Part shown: piece by piece, positions 26,306-36,439 of the stretch
Position numbering within the stretch: position 1 is the stretch's first letter
Layout of the letters: every line of letters begins with the position of its first letter
DNA from: UBA6772 sp965183875
GTDB lineage: Bacteria; Bacteroidota; Bacteroidia; Flavobacteriales; UBA7430
DNA: 64,000 bases
Direction of reading: 5' to 3'
NCBI GenBank assembly: GCA_965183875.1
Contig: CBCYMK010000027.1
Location: 17,840 to 81,839 of the forward strand
Translations under genes and position numbers: made by a program
The notes under the pieces: model-generated
The model's database searches: none
The model's input: the letters and a program-made list of their open reading frames with translations, nothing else
Told to the model about the DNA's origin: nothing

Positions 26306-28711
26306 TTAGTAAATAGTTGGATACTTTACAGGATCTACTTCATTCATCATAGCATAAACCTCTTCAAAAATATCGTCTGTACTAGGTTTAGAGAAGTAAT
26401 CTCCGTCTGTACCATAAGCTGGTCTATGAGCTTTAGCCGTTAAAGAACGCGGCTCACTATCTAAATGGAAATACGCTTTTTGATCTTCCACCACTTTCTG
26501 CATCATATAAGCTGTTGCTCCACCAGGAACATCCTCATCGATGAAAAGTACACGATTTGTTTTCGCAATACTTTCAACAATTTTATGGTTCACATCAAAA
26601 GGAATTAAAGACTGTACGTCGATTACTTCAGCAGAAACACCAACTGCTTCTAACTCTTGTGCAGCCTCCATAACCAAACGCCAAGTAGAACCATAAGTAA
26701 CCAAAGTAATATCGGCACCTTCTTTAGTTGTTTCAGGGACTCCTACTGGCGTTCTGAATGCACCTAAGTTATTTGGCATTTTTTCTTTTAAACGATATCC
26801 ATTTAAACATTCAATAATTAGAGCTGGATCATCGGCTTCTAACATAGTGTTATAGAATCCAGCCGCCTTAGTCATATTTCTAGGGACTAAAACATTCACA
26901 CCTCTAAGAGAATTGATGATCATTCCCATTGGAGAACCCGAATGCCAGATACCTTCTAAACGATGACCACGTGTACGGATAATTAAAGGGGCTTTTTGCC
27001 CACCTTTAGTTCTGTAGTGTAGCGTAGCCAAATCATCACTCATTATTTGAATAGCATATAATAAGTAATCCAGGTATTGAATCTCTGCAATTGGTCTTAA
27101 ACCACGCATTGCCATTCCTATACCTTGACCTAAAATAGTCGCTTCACGAATTCCAACATCAGAAACACGTAATTCTCCGTGTTTCTCTTGCATTCCTTCC
27201 AAACCTTGGTTTACATCACCAATATTTCCTGAATCTTCTCCAAAGATTAAAGTCTCTGGTTTATTGGTAAAGATAGCATCGAAGTTATCTCTAATAATCA
27301 CACGAGCATCTACCTCTTCTGCACCTTCATATTCTGGTAAAACCTCTTCTACTTTTAGAGAAGCTAATTCAGACTCACTATATAAATGACTACTGAAACG
27401 ATTTGTATTAACTTCTTTTTCTTTATTCAACCAAGCTGCAAGACTTGATTTAGCCGCTGAATTCTCTTCTCTTACCAAACGCATTGCTTTGCGAACAGCA
27501 TTGAACATATCTTTGCGAATAGGCTCAACCTTTTCACTAAGGTCATTGGCAAATTTCTCAATAAACACTTTACTAGAGCTACCTTCAGCCAATTGTCTTA
27601 ATAAGGCAGCAACTTCAGTTTGTTCTGCTTTAATAGGGTTTATAAACGCTTTCCAAGCTTCTCCTTTTGCTACACGAACAACTTTTTTAGATTCTTTAGA
27701 AATTAAATCTAAATCGTCTTGTGTAGCTAAGTTTGCTTCTAGCATCCACTCCCCCATCTTTTTAATAGGATCAAAATCTATTTCCCACTGTAAGCGGTCT
27801 GCAGACTTGTAACGTTCGTGCGAACCAGAGGTAGAATGTCCTTGAGGTTGCGTTACATCAGAAACATGAATCAAACAAGGAACGTGCTCTTCTCTAGCAA
27901 TTTTTTCGGCCTTTTGATAAGCTTCGATTAAAGCTGGGTAATCCCAACCTTTAACGCGTATAATTTCAAATCCAGCGCCTTTCTCATCGCGTTGGAAACC
28001 TTTTAAAATTTCAGAAATATTTTCTTTAGTCGTTTGGTATTTTGCAGGTACAGAAATTCCGTATCCATCATCCCAAACAGACATTACCATAGGTACTTGT
28101 AAAACACCTGCAGCATTTATAGTTTCGAAGAAAGGACCTTCAGAGGTACTGGCATTACCAATAGTACCAAAAGCAATTTCGTTTCCTTTATCAGAAAACG
28201 AAGACCAATCTTGTAAATCTTTATTCGCACGGAAAACTTTAGAAGCTTGAGCCAAACCTAGTAAACGAGGCATTTGCCCAGAAGTACAAGAAATATCTGC
28301 AGAAGAATTTTTCATCTCCATAAGATTCTTCCAACTTCCATCTTCATTTAAACTACGTGTAGCAAAATGACCTCCCATCTGTCTACCACCAGAAGCAGGT
28401 TCTTCCGAAACTTCGGTATGCCCATATAAAGCAGCAAACATTTCACGAACAGACATCTGTTCTATAGCCATCATAAAAGTTTGATCGCGATAGTAACCAG
28501 AACGGAAATCTCCGTTACGAAATACTTTAGCCATCGCTATTTGAGCAAGCTCTTTACCGTCGCCAAAAATCCCAAACTTAGCTTTCCCTGTTAGCACCTC
28601 ACGGCGTCCGAGTAAACTAGCTTCACGACTTTCACATGCTAAACGATAATCTGCTAACACTTCCGAACGGAAATCCTCAAATGATAATTCTTGCTTTTTT
28701 GATGAAGTCAT
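26306..28711 (-). CDS. Fused E1 alpha-beta 2-oxoacid dehydrogenase
   Basis: An 801-residue fusion of E1 alpha (about 1-380; GNASTSEGPFFETINAAGVLQVP carries the TPP region and HSTSGSHERYK the phosphorylation-type loop) and E1 beta (about 460-801; LIFGEDSGNIGDVNQGLEGM, LDYLLYAIQIMSDDLAT). It decarboxylates a 2-oxoacid with TPP, probably branched-chain 2-oxoacids, delivering acyl groups to E2. The one-chain layout is common in Bacteroidota. E2 and E3 are not in the window. Confidence 0.85.
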   Translation of the reverse strand: MTSSKKQELSFEDFRSEVLADYRLACESREASLLGRREVLTGKAKFGIFGDGKELAQIAMAKVFRNGDFRSGYYRDQTFMMAIEQMSVREMFAALYGHTEVSEEPASGGRQMGGHFATRSLNEDGSWKNLMEMKNSSADISCTSGQMPRLLGLAQASKVFRANKDLQDWSSFSDKGNEIAFGTIGNASTSEGPFFETINAAGVLQVPMVMSVWDDGYGISVPAKYQTTKENISEILKGFQRDEKGAGFEIIRVKGWDYPALIEAYQKAEKIAREEHVPCLIHVSDVTQPQGHSTSGSHERYKSADRLQWEIDFDPIKKMGEWMLEANLATQDDLDLISKESKKVVRVAKGEAWKAFINPIKAEQTEVAALLRQLAEGSSSKVFIEKFANDLSEKVEPIRKDMFNAVRKAMRLVREENSAAKSSLAAWLNKEKEVNTNRFSSHLYSESELASLKVEEVLPEYEGAEEVDARVIIRDNFDAIFTNKPETLIFGEDSGNIGDVNQGLEGMQEKHGELRVSDVGIREATILGQGIGMAMRGLRPIAEIQYLDYLLYAIQIMSDDLATLHYRTKGGQKAPLIIRTRGHRLEGIWHSGSPMGMIINSLRGVNVLVPRNMTKAAGFYNTMLEADDPALIIECLNGYRLKEKMPNNLGAFRTPVGVPETTKEGADITLVTYGSTWRLVMEAAQELEAVGVSAEVIDVQSLIPFDVNHKIVESIAKTNRVLFIDEDVPGGATAYMMQKVVEDQKAYFHLDSEPRSLTAKAHRPAYGTDGDYFSKPSTDDIFEEVYAMMNEVDPVKYPTIY

Positions 28712-28791
28712 AGGTGAATTATTATGTCAATTTAATTTCAAACAAATTTACTAAAAATAGGTGATGTCGACGCTTGCTAATTATCAGGCAA

Positions 28792-29925
28792 TTACGAATA
28801 CAAACTCACTAATGAATCTACCGCATAATCGACTTCTTCTTTAGTGGTAAACCTAGAAAAGGAAAAACGTATTGTGGGTCTATCCATAGGAGCTTCAATA
28901 CCAGCCAACACATGAGAACCTGTATTAGCACCAGAGGTACATGCAGATCCACCTGAACAAGCAACACCCATAATATCCATATTAAACAATAACATAGAGG
29001 CTATTTCTGTTGGCGGCAAAGACACACTTAGAACGGTATATAAACTCTTCGTAAAACTTGCACTATCAGCATTGTACTTGACTCCTTCAATAGAATTACT
29101 CAGGCGTGTTATCATGTGTTCTTTTAAATTAGACACATGTATTTGGTGTTCTTCTAAATTCTCAAAAGCTACATCCATCGCTTTTGATAAACCTACAATT
29201 CCATACACATTTTCTGTACCACCACGCATATTGCGTTCCTGAGCTCCTCCATGGATAATAGGATTTATTTGTACATTTTTATTTACATACAAGAAACCGA
29301 TTCCTTTAGGTCCGTGAAATTTATGCGCCGAGCAGGTTAAAAAATGCACCTTATCGAGGGATTTTAAATTAAACTTATAATGCGCCATTGTCTGTACAGT
29401 GTCAGAATGAAAAATAGCACCGTATTGTTCACATATTTCAGATACCTTTTCTAATGGCAATAAATTCCCTATTTCATTATTGGCATGCATTAAAGAAACT
29501 AAGGTCTTTGGATTTACAGATAACAACTGTTCCAAATGCTGTAAGTCAACATGACCATTTTCATCTAAATGAACATACGAAAGTGTAACACAGCCATCTG
29601 CTTTTAACTTCTCTACAGTATGCCCCACAGCATGGTGTTCTATGGTAGAAGTAATAATATGCTTTACACCTAAATCTTTTACGGCACATTGAATAGCCAT
29701 ATTATCGGCTTCAGTACCTCCAGAAGTAAAAAATATTTCACCTGGAGAGCAATTTAAATGCTTAGCTATATTTTTTCTAGCACGCTCAATTAGGGCTTTT
29801 ATTTTGCGTCCAAAAGAGTGTGTAGACGATGGATTTCCAAAACCATCTTTTAAAACAGGCAACATAGCTTCAAATACCTCTGGATCAATAGGTGTTGTTG
29901 CAGCGTTATCTAGAAAAACTTTCAT
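28792..29925 (-). CDS. Cysteine desulfurase
   Basis: A 377-residue PLP enzyme of the NifS/IscS class. FTSGGTEADNMAIQC binds PLP, SAHKFHGPKGIGF contains the Schiff-base lysine near 200, and CSGGSACTSGANTGSHV holds the persulfide-forming Cys near 321. It removes sulfur from cysteine for Fe-S clusters or thio-tRNA. It stands alone here, separated from the phosphoglucosamine mutase by 30 bp on the same strand. Confidence 0.93.
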   Translation of the reverse strand: MKVFLDNAATTPIDPEVFEAMLPVLKDGFGNPSSTHSFGRKIKALIERARKNIAKHLNCSPGEIFFTSGGTEADNMAIQCAVKDLGVKHIITSTIEHHAVGHTVEKLKADGCVTLSYVHLDENGHVDLQHLEQLLSVNPKTLVSLMHANNEIGNLLPLEKVSEICEQYGAIFHSDTVQTMAHYKFNLKSLDKVHFLTCSAHKFHGPKGIGFLYVNKNVQINPIIHGGAQERNMRGGTENVYGIVGLSKAMDVAFENLEEHQIHVSNLKEHMITRLSNSIEGVKYNADSASFTKSLYTVLSVSLPPTEIASMLLFNMDIMGVACSGGSACTSGANTGSHVLAGIEAPMDRPTIRFSFSRFTTKEEVDYAVDSLVSLYS

Positions 29926-29955
29926 GTTGTAGGGTAATTTAATGTTAAAATGAAC

Positions 29956-31329
29956 TTAAATTAAGTTGATCTCATTCATAAATCTCTGAGCTAATTCATT
30001 TGCTTTAGAAGGGCTAGTGCTTTCGGTATAAACTCTAATAATAGGCTCTGTATTTGACTTTCTTAGGTGAACCCATTCATCAGCAAAGTTAATTTTCACT
30101 CCATCAATTGTATTTACGTCCTCATGAGCGTAATTCTTAGCCATCACTGCAAGTATATTGTCTACATCGATTTCAGGAGTTAACTGAATTTTCTGTTTAG
30201 ACATATAGTAGTCGGTATACTGTTTTCTAAGCTCAGAACAAGTCAGTTTAGATTGGGCTAAATGTGTTAAGAATAGAGCAACTCCTACTAAAGAATCTCT
30301 TCCATAATGAAGCTCTGGATATATAATACCTCCATTACCTTCACCACCTATAGGAGAGTTAACTTCCTTCATTTTTGTAACTACGTTTACTTCGCCTACT
30401 GCAGAAGCGTGGTAATTAACTCCATGTTTCTCGCTTACATCTCTTAGAGCTCTGGTAGAGGATAAATTAGAAACCGTATCGCCTTTTTGAGTTTTCAAAA
30501 CATGATCTGCTACAGCAACTAGAGTATATTCTTCACCAAATAGAGTTCCGTCTTCAGAAACTATAGCCAATCGATCTACGTCGGGGTCAACTACAAAACC
30601 AAGGTCAGAACTAGACTCTTTTACTAAAGAGCACAAATCGTGTAGATGCTCAGGTAAAGGTTCCGGATTATGTGGGAACTTACCGTTGGGTTCGCAATAT
30701 AACTCTACCACATCAACCCCCATTTGCCTTAGTAAAGCAGGAATATAAATACCCCCTGTAGAGTTAACGGCATCAATAACAACTTTAAAGTTTGCAGATT
30801 TAACCAGTTCTACATCTACGGTAGACAGTGCTAAAACAGCCTCTATATGAATTTGTAAATAATCTTTTTTTAGTGAAACTCCTAAGTCATCTACATGAGC
30901 AAAATCAAATGCTTCATTTTCTGCAATAGAAAGAATTTCAGCTCCGTCGGCAGCAGAAACAAACTCACCCTTTTCATTTAACAATTTTAGGGCATTCCAC
31001 TGTTTAGGATTATGACTGGCAGTTAAAATAATACCCCCATTAGCATTTTCTAAAGGAACAGCAACCTCCACTGTAGGAGTAGTACTTAAGCCTAAATCTA
31101 CTATATCGATCCCCAAAGACAATAAACTAGATTGCACTAGATCTTGCACAATAGCACCCGACATTCTAGCATCTCTTCCAACCACAACTTTCAAAGAGCC
31201 AGAAGATCTATTCTTCAACCACATTCCGTAAGCCGATGCAAATTTCACCACATCTAAAGGAGTTAGGTTTTCACCGGTAGAACCACCGATAGTACCTCTA
31301 ATACCCGAAATTGATTTTATGAGTGTCAT
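29956..31329 (-). CDS. glmM: Phosphoglucosamine mutase
   Basis: A 457-residue alpha-D-phosphohexomutase. ILTASHNPKQWNALKLL has the catalytic Ser (about residue 103), VDPDVDRLAIV the metal loop, and GGEGNGGIIYPELHYGRDSL the sugar-binding loop. Length and loops fit GlmM (glucosamine-6-P to glucosamine-1-P for peptidoglycan) rather than ManB. It is upstream of the cysteine desulfurase gene, likely in the same transcript. Confidence 0.85.
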   Translation of the reverse strand: MTLIKSISGIRGTIGGSTGENLTPLDVVKFASAYGMWLKNRSSGSLKVVVGRDARMSGAIVQDLVQSSLLSLGIDIVDLGLSTTPTVEVAVPLENANGGIILTASHNPKQWNALKLLNEKGEFVSAADGAEILSIAENEAFDFAHVDDLGVSLKKDYLQIHIEAVLALSTVDVELVKSANFKVVIDAVNSTGGIYIPALLRQMGVDVVELYCEPNGKFPHNPEPLPEHLHDLCSLVKESSSDLGFVVDPDVDRLAIVSEDGTLFGEEYTLVAVADHVLKTQKGDTVSNLSSTRALRDVSEKHGVNYHASAVGEVNVVTKMKEVNSPIGGEGNGGIIYPELHYGRDSLVGVALFLTHLAQSKLTCSELRKQYTDYYMSKQKIQLTPEIDVDNILAVMAKNYAHEDVNTIDGVKINFADEWVHLRKSNTEPIIRVYTESTSPSKANELAQRFMNEINLI

Positions 31330-31491
31330 AAATATTTATTTTGAGCAAATATAAAAAATTGAAGTGCTAAAGCAGACCTATACTAAACATTTAAATTGAA
31401 TGGTATTTAAAGCAGAGTAAATGCGCCCAAATTGTGTATTTGTTTGTGAATAAGTTACCAGTTTAAGGATAGAATAAGTCTTAAATTATAT

Positions 31492-31521
31492 TACTTTTAT
31501 TTTAGATGTATTGTACATTTG
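31492..31521 (+). promoter_or_regulatory. Bacteroidota-type promoter for TPR gene
   Basis: TACATTTG at 31514-31521 matches the TAnnTTTG -7 element, 23 bp before the ATG at 31545; an AT-rich TTTTATTTT block lies about 20 nt upstream instead of a clear TTG. The element lies inside the longer alternative frame and so supports the 31545 start. Confidence 0.5.
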
Positions 31522-31544
31522 CATCCACTATTTTTAAGCAATAT

Positions 31545-32927
31545 ATGAGTCAAGAATCACATAAGGATCAAAATAAAATTAGTGCTCTTATAGAGCGCTA
31601 TGAAAAAATGTTGGAAGGAGAATTCCAATCATTTTTTGATTCCTATGAATTTGAGGACATCGTGGAGCACTACATCGATAACGGACAGTTGGGCGAAGCA
31701 ATGACGAGTATGGATATAGCCTACGAGCAGTACCCATTTTCGGCTAACTTCCTAGTAAAAAAAGCACAAATACTTACAATCTTAGAGCGTTTAAATGAAG
31801 CTGAAAAGGCATTAGAGCTAGCACAGACTCTTGAACCTAGTAATGTGGATTTACACATTGCTAAGGGATCAATTCTCTCAAAGAGAAAGAAACACCACAA
31901 AGCCTTAAAATACTTCCATAAAGCGCAATCTCTTTCGGACGAACCTATAGATGTATACCCATTTATTGCGTTCGAATACCAATGCTTAGGGAAATTCCAA
32001 GATGCTATAAAATATCTATCTGACTTCTTAAACACAGAACCTGAAGATGATATTGCCATATTTAATATTGCTTACTGTTACGAAAGATTAGATGCCTACC
32101 AACAAGCAATAAGCTTCTTTAACAATTTAATAGACCAAGCACCCTACTGTGAAATCGCTTGGTATCAGTTAGGGTTGTTTTACAATAAGAATAAAGATTA
32201 CAAAAGAGCAGTATGGGCATTAGATTATGCTTTACTAATTGATGAATGTTTTACAGCTGCCTATCACGAAAAAGCAAGGAGCCTAACACAATTAGGAGAA
32301 ATTGAAGAGGCAATAAAAACCTACCTTCTTACATTCGCTTTCGAAGAGGCTACTGGATATACTTACTTAAAAATAGGCCTTTGCTATAAAGACTTATCAA
32401 AGTTTAAACAAGCCATTCGTTACTTTACAAAAGCCAGCCATCAAGACCCTCAATTATCTGAAGCATGGATGGAGATTGGTCTTTGTTTCGATGCTTTAGG
32501 CTCTGTAGAGGAAGCGCTCTACAATATAAAAAAGGCATTAAGTTTAAACCCAGATGACTTAGAATACCTCTATATACAAACTGGAATTTTCACAAAAACT
32601 AGACTGTATGCTGAGGCTGACTTAGGCTATCAAAAGCTTATTGAATTGGGATGCGATGCTCCGGCAATATGGATAGAATATGCAGCATTGGTATTTACAC
32701 AAAACGAATATACAGACGCAATTAATTTACTCAAACAAGGATTAATTGCTAACAAGGACCATATAGACCTATTACTAAACCTAGTTGCTTATTCTTATTA
32801 TTCTAAAGAACTTGTTGCAGCAAGAACCTATTTAGATAAGGCTTTAACACTAGAAACAGAAAGTTTGGAGAAACTGTACAAGCTTTTCCCTGACCTTCGA
32901 GACAACAACGATTTTAAATTAATTTAA
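31545..32927 (+). CDS. Tetratricopeptide-repeat protein
   Basis: A 460-residue soluble protein with about ten TPR units from residue 50 to the end (AEKALELAQTLEPSNVDLHIAKG, ALKYFHKAQSLS, AISFFNNLIDQAPYCEIAWYQLG, AIRYFTKASHQDPQLSEAWMEIG). It is the first gene of a plus-strand run with phosphosulfolactate synthase, a rhodanese, DUF368 and aroE. I start at ATG 31545 because 31506 lies within the promoter. Function of the TPR scaffold is unknown. Confidence 0.85.
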   Translation: MSQESHKDQNKISALIERYEKMLEGEFQSFFDSYEFEDIVEHYIDNGQLGEAMTSMDIAYEQYPFSANFLVKKAQILTILERLNEAEKALELAQTLEPSNVDLHIAKGSILSKRKKHHKALKYFHKAQSLSDEPIDVYPFIAFEYQCLGKFQDAIKYLSDFLNTEPEDDIAIFNIAYCYERLDAYQQAISFFNNLIDQAPYCEIAWYQLGLFYNKNKDYKRAVWALDYALLIDECFTAAYHEKARSLTQLGEIEEAIKTYLLTFAFEEATGYTYLKIGLCYKDLSKFKQAIRYFTKASHQDPQLSEAWMEIGLCFDALGSVEEALYNIKKALSLNPDDLEYLYIQTGIFTKTRLYAEADLGYQKLIELGCDAPAIWIEYAALVFTQNEYTDAINLLKQGLIANKDHIDLLLNLVAYSYYSKELVAARTYLDKALTLETESLEKLYKLFPDLRDNNDFKLI

Positions 32928-32937
32928 GATAAATCCT

Positions 32938-33702
32938 ATGAACTTCGAATTACCACACATACCCAAAAGAACAACAATCCCTAGAGAGGGAGGTTTAACA
33001 ATGGTTATGGATAAAGGCTTAAGCATTAACGAAGCTAAAAATATGATCGCTGCTTCTAGCAAGCATATAGACATTGTGAAATTAGGTTTTGGTACTGCTT
33101 ATATAACTGAAGATTTAGAAGAAAAGATTAAACTCTATTCTGATGCAGGATTCAAAGTGTATTTTGGAGGTACCCTATTTGAAGCATTCATAGCAAGAGA
33201 TATGTTTGATGAATTCGTAGAATTAGTTACCAAATTTAAACTTAATACAGTAGAGGTTTCTGATGGTTCTATAGAATTAGACCACGACAAGAAATGTGAA
33301 TACATTAGAATACTTTCTGAAAAAGTTACCGTACTCTCTGAAATAGGTTCTAAAAGTGCGGATGTATTAATTCCTCCTTATAAATGGATTCAAATGATGG
33401 AAAAAGAACTTAGTGCCGGTTCTTGGAAAGTTATTGCTGAAGCCAGAGAAGGTGGTAACGTTGGTATCTGTACTGGTACTGGAGAGGTACGTTCTGACTT
33501 AATTGAAGAAATCCTTACCACCATCCCTAAAGAAAAAATACTTTGGGAAGCACCTAAAAAATCACAACAAGTTTGGTTTATTAAACTCATGGGAGCAAAT
33601 GTTAACCTTGGAAATATAGCACCTAACGAAGTAATTCCATTAGAATGTTTGAGACTCGGTTTAAGAGGAGATACATTTTTTGACTTTTTACCAAAAAAAT
33701 AA
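32938..33702 (+). CDS. comA: Phosphosulfolactate synthase
   Basis: A 254-residue ComA-family TIM barrel. MVMDKGLSINEAKNMI, HIDIVKLGFGTAYI, VYFGGTLFEAF, VEVSDGSIEL and EAREGGNVGICTGTGEV are family motifs. The enzyme joins sulfite to phosphoenolpyruvate to give phosphosulfolactate. In Bacteroidota, without coenzyme M, it may feed sulfonolipid precursors; that use is inferred. It is 10 bp after the TPR gene and overlaps the rhodanese start by one base. Confidence 0.88.
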   Translation: MNFELPHIPKRTTIPREGGLTMVMDKGLSINEAKNMIAASSKHIDIVKLGFGTAYITEDLEEKIKLYSDAGFKVYFGGTLFEAFIARDMFDEFVELVTKFKLNTVEVSDGSIELDHDKKCEYIRILSEKVTVLSEIGSKSADVLIPPYKWIQMMEKELSAGSWKVIAEAREGGNVGICTGTGEVRSDLIEEILTTIPKEKILWEAPKKSQQVWFIKLMGANVNLGNIAPNEVIPLECLRLGLRGDTFFDFLPKK

Positions 33703-33995
33703 TGAAATTCATTAAACCTGCAGCACTTAAAGAAAAGCTCAACAATAAAGATGACTTTCAGTTAATAGATATTCGTGAACCTTATGAATTTGAAGATGGA
33801 GCACTAACCAAAGAAAATATCCCTTTGGATGAAATGATGTGTTCTATAGACTCTATTTCAAAAGAGAAACAGGTAGTTATTTACTGCCAGTCTGGAAAAA
33901 GAGCCTCAGCTATTATTTATATGTTAGAGAAAAAGCATCAATACAACAACCTATACAATTTAGAGGGTGGTTACAAAGCTTATATAGACTTATAG
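33702..33995 (+). CDS. Single-domain rhodanese
   Basis: A 97-residue rhodanese. LIDIREPYEFEDGAL and the active loop CQSGKRAS (Cys about 65) are intact. It is translationally coupled to comA (TAATG). It may provide sulfur or handle a persulfide near the sulfonate pathway, but this cannot be shown. Confidence 0.88.
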   Translation: MKFIKPAALKEKLNNKDDFQLIDIREPYEFEDGALTKENIPLDEMMCSIDSISKEKQVVIYCQSGKRASAIIYMLEKKHQYNNLYNLEGGYKAYIDL

Positions 33996-34001
33996 AATTT
34001 T

Positions 34002-34991
34002 ATGAGAGCTAAAAAAGATTACTTTTTAGTGGCCTTAAAAGGGTTTACCATGGGTGCAGCAAATGTTATCCCCGGAGTTTCTGGAGGTACAATTGCATTG
34101 GTAACTGGTATTTATGAAGAACTCATTAATTCCTTAAAATCATTTGATAAAACTGCGCTTAAGTTATTATTGAAAAGAGATTTATCGGCTCTGCTAAAAC
34201 ATATTAATTTTAAGTTTCTACTATTTTTAGGTATAGGTGTAGCCTCGAGTATCTTCTCTATTGCGAAGCTATTTGAATACCTTTTAGTAGAACACCCAGT
34301 AAAAATATGGGCATTCTTTTTTGGACTTATTGTAGCCTCGGTTTACTATATTGGAAAAACTGTAACTAAATGGAAATTAGCAACCTGTATCTTCTTTGTT
34401 CTAGGTAGTTTAATAGCTCTATCTATAGCTTTCGTAAACCCAGCTCCTACACCAAACAGCAACTATTTATTCGTTTTCTTTTGTGGGGTAATAGGTATTA
34501 GCGGTATGCTCTTACCAGGCCTTTCAGGCTCCTATATATTAATGCTTTTAGGAAACTACAAATTACTAATGGTCGATTCTATAAACGCATTATCTACTGC
34601 ACTTAAAATGAGTCTTTCTGGAGATTTCTCATTTTTAAGTAACCCTATACAAACGGAAGGACTAATTCACTTTGGTTTATTTTTAGGAGGTTCTGTTTTT
34701 GGAATGATTAGTTTTGCACAAGTTATTGCCTGGATATTTAATCGTTACAAAGATCAAACAATCTCTATTTTAACAGGATTTGTCTTTGGGTCCTTAGCTA
34801 TTATATGGCCTTGGAAAAACACAGTTACAGATCCTAACACGCTTAACCGTCACGGAGAAGAAATGATTATTGGTTACCAAAGATATATACCACAGGCTTT
34901 AGATAGACCTACTGTTTTGGCTATTGTTTGTATCCTAGGCGGAATAGCTTGTATTTGGGCAGTTGAAAAAATGGCTGAAAAACAGAATTGA
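34002..34991 (+). CDS. DUF368 polyprenyl-phosphate transporter family protein
   Basis: A 329-residue integral membrane protein. It contains the DUF368 repeats KGFTMGAANVIPGVSGGTIALVTGIYEEL and GISGMLLPGLSGSYILMLLGNY. DUF368 proteins translocate undecaprenyl phosphate (PopT-type), recycling the carrier for cell-wall synthesis. It overlaps the aroE start by one base (TGATG). Confidence 0.9.
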   Translation: MRAKKDYFLVALKGFTMGAANVIPGVSGGTIALVTGIYEELINSLKSFDKTALKLLLKRDLSALLKHINFKFLLFLGIGVASSIFSIAKLFEYLLVEHPVKIWAFFFGLIVASVYYIGKTVTKWKLATCIFFVLGSLIALSIAFVNPAPTPNSNYLFVFFCGVIGISGMLLPGLSGSYILMLLGNYKLLMVDSINALSTALKMSLSGDFSFLSNPIQTEGLIHFGLFLGGSVFGMISFAQVIAWIFNRYKDQTISILTGFVFGSLAIIWPWKNTVTDPNTLNRHGEEMIIGYQRYIPQALDRPTVLAIVCILGGIACIWAVEKMAEKQN

Positions 34992-35720
34992 TGAATAATT
35001 TCGGATTACTAGGGAATACCTTATCACATTCTTTTTCAAAATCTTATTTTGATGAAAAATTCAAAAAAGAAAATATACCCTCATCATCATACGAAAATAT
35101 TGAGTTAGGTAATATTGACCTTTTTAAAGACCTAATAGACAATAAACAATTTAAAGGACTAAACGTTACCATACCTTATAAGGAAAAGATCATTCCTTTT
35201 CTTGATTCCTTGAGTTTAGAAGCAGAAAAAATTGGAGCTGTAAATACTATACAATTTAAAGACGGTAAATTAATTGGCCATAATACCGACCATATAGGAT
35301 TCAAAAATTCTATTAAACCATTTTTAGAAAACACCATGGAAAGGGCCTTAATTTTAGGTAGTGGTGGTGCCTCGAAAGCAATTGTTTATGCTTTAAACAA
35401 TATAGGAATAGACTGTTTAAACCGTTTCTAGAACTCCTGCTAAAAATCAGTTAGCCTATACTGACTTAAATGATTATGTGCTCAAACATCATCTATTAAT
35501 TGTAAACACCACACCTTTAGGTACAACACCCAACACATTAGAATGCCCTGAAATACCATATAAATACTTAACTAAAAACCATTTATTAGTCGATTTAATA
35601 TACAATCCTAGCGAAACACTTTTCTTACAAAAAGGAAAAGAAATGAATACGCGTATATTAAATGGTAATGCAATGTTAGTACATCAGGCAGAAGAGTCTT
35701 GGAAGATCTGGAACTCTTAA
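34991..35720 (+). pseudogene. aroE: Shikimate dehydrogenase broken by one base
   Basis: Two frames together form a normal AroE of about 240 residues. Part 1 (34991 to about 35420) has the shikimate-site SHSFSKSYFD, NVTIPYKE, NTIQF and NTDHIGF and the nucleotide-binding GSGGASKAIV. Part 2 (from ACC at 35421, ending 35720) continues with TVSRTP, NTTPLGT, DLIYNP and NGNAMLVHQAEESW. A single extra A in 35419-35421 separates them, creating a TAG at 35429. It may be a real mutation (loss of aromatic biosynthesis) or a base error. Confidence 0.88.
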
Positions 35721-36385
35721 ATATATTCTAGTCTTAGAATTTGAATATCCCTTTTTAAACGCTCCATATCTTCGGGTAGAGTTCCATCATAATAACCTCT
35801 AATTCTTTGTTTTTTATCCATCAACATGAAATTTTCGGTATGAATAAAATCTCTTTCCCCACCGTCACCCTCAGTTAATACTGCAAAGTAGGATTTACGT
35901 GCCAGATCGTAAATAACTTCTTTTTCACCAGTTAATAAAAGCCATTTATCAGAATTTATTTGATACTTGTCAGCATAATCTCGTAGTACACTTATCGAGT
36001 CCACCTCTGGGTAAACAGTATGAGAAACAAACATAATATCCTCATCCTCCAAATAAAAATCGTGTAGTATTTTCATTTGAGTAGTCATCTTAGGGCAAAT
36101 ATTCCCACAGGTAGTAAAGAAGAAATCTGCAACATATATCTTACCATCTACAGACTGTAAACCTATGGTATCAGCATCTTGATTAAAAAGCTCAAATTCT
36201 CCTACGCTATGTTCTAATTCGTAATTACGTACAGACTCATCTACTAATTTGGGATTTACATCGGATGGTTGGTACACCTTAAGCTTAGGATCCCTCTTTA
36301 ACATAGGGTAAACCACGAGCATCCCTACTATTAATACCAGTGCAAAACTTAAAAGTCTATTTGTATCCCCTGCTTTTGTAGCCAT
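35717..36385 (-). CDS. SCO family copper chaperone
   Basis: A 222-residue protein with an N-terminal membrane anchor (11-28) and a thioredoxin-like SCO domain. FFFTTCGNICPKM gives Cys93 and Cys97, and the distant His in FIHTENFMLMD (about residue 182) completes the copper site. SCO proteins deliver copper to cytochrome oxidase or act as thiol reductants. The gene is convergent with aroE (4 bp overlap). Confidence 0.92.
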   Translation of the reverse strand: MATKAGDTNRLLSFALVLIVGMLVVYPMLKRDPKLKVYQPSDVNPKLVDESVRNYELEHSVGEFELFNQDADTIGLQSVDGKIYVADFFFTTCGNICPKMTTQMKILHDFYLEDEDIMFVSHTVYPEVDSISVLRDYADKYQINSDKWLLLTGEKEVIYDLARKSYFAVLTEGDGGERDFIHTENFMLMDKKQRIRGYYDGTLPEDMERLKRDIQILRLEYI

Positions 36386-36439
36386 TTTATTTTTTTTTCA
36401 AAGTTATGAGATTTTATAAAAGTGTAGCATTTAGAATCT

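Noticed and set aside
35413..35431. Slippery heptamer TTTAAAC at the aroE break, in the correct phase for -1 frameshifting
   Set aside because: A -1 shift leads into a frame that stops after about ten codons; the true downstream frame needs +1. So programmed -1 frameshifting does not rescue aroE.
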